Of a stretch of DNA of 64,000 nt, positions 58,402 through 64,000 are shown in pieces (within the stretch, counting starts at the first letter, position 1; each line of letters begins with the position of its first letter). Position numbers and translations under genes: made by a program. The stretch covers positions 1-64,000 of the forward strand of contig VCJN01002718.1 in the NCBI GenBank assembly GCA_006384855.1. Reading direction: 5' to 3'. This stretch comes from Tetraselmis striata. Lineage: Eukaryota; Chlorophyta; Chlorodendrophyceae; Chlorodendrales; Chlorodendraceae. The notes beneath the pieces are model-generated. The model was not told the DNA's origin. It worked only from the letters and a program-made list of their open reading frames with translations, and did not search any database.

Positions 58402-61240
58402 GATTTCGACGGACGCGGTGTTTCATAATAACGGGGGAGTCGGGGGTACATCGACGCGATGGATGTCGCGAGGGGGGTGAGCAGAGCGCCCTATCGCTCT
58501 CTTAGCCCTCTCCCTCGGGGTCCACGGTGCGCGGCATAGTAGAAGTGCCGTGGTCTAGGAGTAGCCATGTACCACTAGGGCGATGGCTTGGCCACTGGCA
58601 ATGTAGTGCCACTTTCCACTTGCATGTGCACTAACATACGGGCATGCGCCCCAATCGTAGCGGGTCTCGGCACATGCGCCGAGTAAGGGCTAGTACAGAT
58701 CGAGCCATGCCCACACAAGAGAGACGGCTAGGGCTACTGTTGGTCGACATTGTTTGAAGCACTAGCCTCCCGGACTGTATCGGAATTATACCGTAATGGC
58801 ACGTAATCGCGATTTTCCCAGGGAATGGGCGTGTAATCGCCGTATCTACCATGTAGTCGCCGCTTTTCTGCTAGGCTCAGTAATCGCAATGACGTGCCCG
58901 GCTCGCCCGCGTTCCGTAATATGCTACCAGTAGCATGGTGTGCCATTCCCATGGTACATTGGACCCGCATATTGCGTCTCGCGCGTGTAGCCGTAATCGC
59001 CCCATGTTTCGCCGCATTGTATTTAAACGCGTCACAAGCTCCATAACGACGCAACGGCCAACGGTGTCTCAAGCCGGCTATGTATGTACTTCTCACTTTC
59101 CAGCCGGCCCTCAACACCGGGCAAATTACTGCGTATGTACTAAATCCGGGCGAGCCGGCGCGGCTCTACTAGTGATGATTGTGTACTCCTGTGAAACGGT
59201 AGGTGGAGAGACGACCGGACGACACACCACTAGGACAACTGCCGGCCAGCGCCCATAGAGGCGTTTAGAGCAGGCTCCACAGGAGATCATCACTACAACC
59301 ACCATGGACATCAACATACCCGAAGAGCAACAGAAGGCCGCGGTCGGCACCACTATCGATGCGCCGCGCAACGGCAGAGCCCAACCCCCAAGATCCCAAC
59401 AACCATTGCGGCGGAAAAAAATCACATATGCACCCAACTCACACATGTTGCTTGTCTGCCGTCTTCTCCGCGTTTTGAACCGCCAGTCCCGCCAGCCCCC
59501 AATCGATCTTCCCCCTGGTGCCGACTGTGCCACACAAGCAAGTCGCCCCGCTATTCAACGATATGCTGACCCGCAATTGTGCGATGGGGGTAGACCTGCG
59601 CCACAGCCGTATATATGTTTGTGAATTGTGAACCCGATCCGTACCCTCGGCCCCAAGCTCGGGGTATACACATCAACTCACGACGACGTCCGGACGGTGA
59701 CCCGACGCGCCCCTATCCTATGCCGGCTGCCGCCGCTCCGGCAGTAGGGGTGAGCATAGCTGGACTCACCACTAACACGGGATCCGACGCGAAACTCGTC
59801 GCAACCAGTACCATGCAGTCACCTACATGGGCAGGAGAGGATGGCGACTATTCACCAACCGGCGCCGACTACAGTCGACCAGTCGGCAATGCACCACGGC
59901 AAGCGCAGCTCCCCCGGGAGCTCTTGCCACCATAAACTAGCTAGCTAAAAGCGGCCCACCCCCCGGCCGCGGCAGCCCCTCAAGACACGGAGATGGACGG
60001 CGACGACCCGCCACCGGAAGTCGATCAGCCGGCGACAAGCGTCGATCCAGCCCCGCACCCCGAGGCGGCTCCACCGGCCGCAGCCCAAGCCCCCACCGCG
60101 ACAAGAGAGGCCTCGGAGGCAACCGCCCCCCTCGAGCATACCTCCACAACCAGCACACCAGCCCAAGCGTCCCGCCTGGCCCAGCTCGCGGCAGAGGCCC
60201 ACCGCCTCCGTCGCCCCCCGCGCCGGACGACCCCCTTGCAGCCGCATGTGGGCCGTATGCTAGTACTCTCCGCCGGCAAGGCGCCCAATCTCAAGCCGTA
60301 CGCACGCCCGCGACTATCAGCGCCTCAACAGAAGTAGAACTACGGACGCTTTTCGCCGATGTTGCGCCCGGAATGCGCGTTTTCGAATTTACCAGCACTT
60401 TTCTCCGCAAAGTATTATAGACAGTGTATCGCCCGACCCGCGGGCTTGGTACATGCACCTGACGAAGTCATCATGCCATTAAACGCAAAATACTGTGCCA
60501 AAAAAGTAGAGATGGAGGGCATTGTAGCCCCCACCCTACCAAGGTAGCCGGCTCAGCGGTACATGAATATTGAGCACCATGCAGCTATTCCGGTTAGCTC
60601 CCCTCCCCCATCACACCTCAGTATCAGCATGCGGGATGCCTCTGGCTGCCTTAGCGTGCCTGCTGAGCTCTGGATGGTATGGGTCTGGCTAGTATGGGTC
60701 TGGTGTCACCATGGCAAAAAGCCAGCAATAACATCAACTTCCTCCCACCTACTAATACATTTAAAATGCATAAATTACTAATCCCGCATTCAATTATTTA
60801 ACTGATTCCTTGCCTCCCTGCGTGGCGTCCGCACTAAAAACCTGTTATACTCCATTTCCCTATAGCCATAATGTTCTGCTATACTAGCAGGTATAACCCC
60901 CGCAAAGGTAGTACGACTACGCATCCGCGGAGTCGCTGTACATATTAGTATTGCGGGCGTAAATATTAGTAGTATAAGGCCGAAGACTGTTCTGGAATTC
61001 TCTAGAGTTCTCTGACTCAAGCCTTACGTGGCTAACACAGCACGGGTATCCCATGACACCCGGCTAACATAGCACAGGTATGACTATGACCTCGGCGGGT
61101 ATAAATACCGCCTCGGACAAGTCTACTAGGTAGAATTCAGAGACAGAACTATAACCCAGGAACCCCTGTAACCAGAAGAGATTGGCCATACTTTCTAAAT
61201 CCTTCCGCTGCATCCTAAAGGGCCTAAAGAACAGGCTTAA
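58402..61240. other. Repeat-rich spacer with unassigned ORFs
   Basis: GTAATCGC-type motifs recur at 58800-59000 (at least five copies). Plus-strand frames at 59304-59624, 59615-59935 and 59993-60337 are Pro/Ala/Thr-rich and could be remnants of a gag-like protein, but no motif proves it. The stretch 60560-61240 is AT-richer with a short direct repeat, CTAACA(C/T)AGCAC, at about 61031 and 61065. Confidence 0.35.
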
Positions 61241-64000
61241 GCTAGAGCCTAACAAAACCTGTGTGGATTATGGCTGCGCCATCACCAAATAACTTGCTTT
61301 TATACCAATATGGCAGCTCAGCTTTGGGGAAGATTAGTTTAAACTGGGATGGGAAAGGTCTTGCCTGCCGCTTGAACATTAGCAGTGGTTGGAAAAGCTG
61401 ATGCTGAACCCCATTGGAACCCATTGAGGCAGGAGTAGTAGACGGAGTTAGATGGCGGCGTTCAAACGAAGAACCTCGGTGGGCGACGTGGTAAAATAGG
61501 CGTTTAGGGCGTCTTCGCGGCAGGCCCAATGCTAGCCAATGTGAGTGACGACCCGGACGTTCCGGTAGGCATCCCAAAGCCAATGGGCCAGGGACTTGCG
61601 GCCAGAGTGGCTGCCGACGCGGTTGACGTCACACAAGCGTGTAGACGGGTCGGGCCATGCACGAGCGTAGGCCGCCTTGAAGGCGATGTTGAAGCTCATG
61701 TACGGGTTGGGAAAAAACGTGAAGCTGGCAGCCGCGCAAGACTGCGTATGCGGGGCTGCCAGCAGGTAGCCGCCGGACGGGGGGGCGGAGGGCGGAGAGG
61801 TATGCGTTGAGGAGCTGCACGGGCTGCACACCAAGGGAGGGCACGTACTCGGGGATGTAGGCGTACACCTCGCGGCGGTTGTCGACGTTCTTGTCGATGT
61901 CTACGCGGACGCAGATGTAGTGCTGCTGCAGCTCCACGTTGAAGAGGACTTGCACTATCGGGGCGTCCACAGTTCACAGCTCCGCCCCTCGATATGTGGT
62001 AGTCGACGGTAAGTCGCAACGCTGCTCCTCGGCGGAGATAGCTAAGGTTGAGGAAGACCAGGGCGAGTTGCTGTAAGTTGATGTATGGCCCGAGGGGCGG
62101 TGTATATTGAAGCCCCTAGCGTACATGTCCGCGCATTTCGGGATGGTGATGGAGAAGCGGTCATGGGCCGGCTTGGCCACCCGCTTGCGGATCACCTTGA
62201 GCAGGATCGCGAGCGTGTCGTCCAATTAGGGGTTGGCTCAGGGCCGGTCGGCCTCGCGCAGCGGGATGGCATGGCGCATGTGCCATGTAGCGATGGCCGA
62301 AACTCGGCCCTCGATTGTGCTCGCCGCTAGCTGCTCGTCCTTGGCGCAGTAGAGTATGTAGGCCCGCAGTTGGCCGGCAGACATTGGCAGTGCGCGGGAA
62401 CCCGTCCTCGCAGAAGGGGGCAATAGCGGCGCATGGAGGCAGCGTAGGTGTTTTGGGAGGAGGGAGCGAGGCGCAGCGAAAGCAGCTCCGCGCCCGCGTG
62501 CATGCGCTCCCACTCCGGCCGGTGCTCCGGGCTGACCCCGGGTACCTCGCAGAACGAGCAAATGTAGAGCTCAGGCGTACCGGTGTCGGGGCGTCCTCCG
62601 CACTGGTGGCATGGTGCCGCTCCGCAGCTCACGCGCAGGAGTAATTCGTCCCGGGTCTTGTTGCCCGACATGCGGGGCAGGTCAGCGAGCTCGGGGGAGT
62701 CCCCGCGGCACCTGTTCATAGGGGAGTCCGCGGGGAAAATGATCAGCACCACCCCCCACTGCTTGGTGGGTCCTTTGTAGGTGCGGCGCGTCGGCACCGG
62801 GTCAGGGCGGCTGGCGGTGTGCCAATTCGGTGCTGACGTGAAGAGGACGTGGCCACGTTCGAAAAAGCCGACGACCTGTCCGCCAGCCGCCAGACGCCAC
62901 CAATTTGCGGTGAACCAGGTTGGGGAGACGAAAGTGGTGCTCGTGCTGTGTGGACGCCGGGTGTAGCACGTCCATATGTGCCGCATCAGAATGTTCTTGA
63001 TTGCCGCGGAAGGGGGGTTGCAGTAGATGTGTTGGTCAGCCCAGTCGTCTGCCAGACATTTGTCAATTGTAGACCAGTAGACCGTGCAGTAGACGTTGCG
63101 GCCGAGAGGGTCCGCGCACGCGTCGACAGCAAAAGGGCCGACAAGAGCGGCGAGACGTTCAAAGATCTGGCGAAGAATCTGCCAGTCTTGGTTGTCGCGA
63201 AGGCCCTTAAGGCGGGAAATCGCGTCGGCCGGGGTGTTGTCGCGGCCGGGCAAATGGCGAGCCACAATCTCGATGTCGTAGAATTGCAGCAGCTCCACCA
63301 ACCACCAAAGTAGCCGGAGCACCTCCGGCGACGACGATGCGACCTTGATTGTGGCCCCGACAGCCGCCGTGTTGTCCAGTCGGAGCAAGATGATCCGTCC
63401 GCGCAGCCGAGGTCCGAGTTGGGAGATGTTCATGGGGACCATGAACAGTTCTCGTGGGTTGGTCGACGAGCCATACGGCCCGTCGAGCTGCTCTTGGGTA
63501 AAGGTATGATGCAGCCGGATGTTGTCCCACCAAACGCTGCCGGCCCAATCCGACGCGTCGGAGGTGAGCGTCTCGAGACCCCCACCGACGGAGAAGGTCA
63601 GCGCCGGTCGTCGCTGGGCAGGTAGGGAAATAGGGTCTTGGACCAAAGCCAAGGGTGGGTGGGGGCGGCTCGCCGGGAGGATCGCTCCAGGGGCTTGAGG
63701 GGGTCCGCTAGCTGCGGAGTGGGAGCCGTGGCGCCTGCAGACAAGAGCTCGCACCACCACTCGAGATCCTCGTAAGCTCCCGCGTCCAAGACGCACAGCT
63801 CATCGGGATCCCAACGTCGGTTGGGCGGTAGTTGTGATGAAGGGGAGGTCGCCATGATGTCGCGTGCGCTGTACATGCGTACAAGTCGGAGCTGCCCTTG
63901 GTGTACCGCGGGGCAACACCACTGTAATTTGCCGACGGCGGAGGCCATTTGGCCCCTGTTGGGTACAGTATCCGTACGCCTGACATTTATCAGTAGTTTG
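61241..64000 (-). mobile_element. DIRS-type retroelement with RNase H, methyltransferase and tyrosine recombinase regions; runs off the window
   Basis: The minus strand enters from the right edge with VGKLQWCCPAVHQGQLRLVR and LDAGAYEDLEWWCELL (the RT-RNase H connector). The long frame 63796-62327 has RNase H (TSDASDWAGSVWW, NPRELFMV, LRLDNTAAVGA, RHLPGRDNTPADAISR), then a DNA N6-adenine methyltransferase-like segment (FAVDACADPLGRN, DQHIYCNPPSAAIKNIL with an NPP motif). The start of the tyrosine recombinase follows (ELLSLRLAPSSQNTYAASM). After a frameshift near 62400 the recombinase goes on as LPMSAGQLRAYILYCAKDEQ and STIEGRVSAIATWHM, then DDTLAILLKVIRKRVAK, and ends with VGSHSGRKSLAHWLWDAY (the HxxR box). 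These last parts lie in different frames with stops between, so the recombinase is broken. The RT proper is outside the window. The order RT-RNase H-methyltransferase-recombinase defines DIRS-like elements. Confidence 0.85.

Overview
The window looks like nuclear DNA of a GC-rich green alga (Chlorophyta). Genes are intron-dense and conserved (organellar bL25, triosephosphate isomerase, AP2-domain and DUF7164-type proteins, a Sec39/NBAS protein, uS10, a cold-shock protein). Introns are spliceosomal GT-AG, with one GC-AG candidate. A TGTAA poly(A) motif, typical of green algae, lies 50-180 nt past the stop of five genes. Short TTTAGGG telomere-type repeats occur inside the sequence. Introns and spacers carry many pure G or C runs of about 15-30 nt.

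Layout. 0.8-3.2 kb: broken, 5'-truncated non-LTR retrotransposon (minus). 3.6-6.8 kb: nine-exon bL25 gene (plus). 7.2-9.9 kb: triosephosphate isomerase (minus; first exon not found). 9.9-12.8 kb: no protein gene recognised, one tRNA-Thr-like locus. 12.9-17.6 kb: minus-strand chromatin/transcription gene whose splice phases join PHD fingers to AP2 domains, with a Tudor/BRWD-like reading frame just upstream. 18.0-19.3 kb: four-exon gene of unknown function (minus). 20.4-22.0 kb: four-exon secretory DUF7164-like putative glycosyltransferase (plus). 22.0-25.2 kb: nothing recognised. 25.2-40.4 kb: one 15-kb, roughly 25-exon gene for a Sec39/NBAS-type vesicle-tethering protein (minus), divergent from uS10/RPS20 at 41.3-41.9 kb (plus). 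43.3-44.3 kb: organelle-targeted cold-shock-domain protein (minus).

From about 45 kb to the end the window is repeat-rich: a DIRS-type fragment, a non-LTR fragment, a complete-looking 7.9-kb DNA transposon with CACTG termini and a 3-bp target duplication (48.2-56.1 kb), a second DIRS RT fragment, and a DIRS element (RNase H, methyltransferase, tyrosine recombinase) running off the right edge. The DNA transposon is the most unusual object: it carries a zinc-finger ORF, a Tudor-like multi-exon gene, a 30-bp coding minisatellite, a zinc-ribbon ORF on the other strand, a 130-bp duplication, and three tandem 369-bp units that each contain a palindrome of about 240 bp. I could not recognise a standard CACTA transposase in it.

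The host genes cover organelle translation, glycolysis, secretion and Golgi-ER traffic, the cytosolic ribosome and chromatin/transcription control. They do not form a pathway; this is an ordinary gene-rich segment next to a transposon-rich one.
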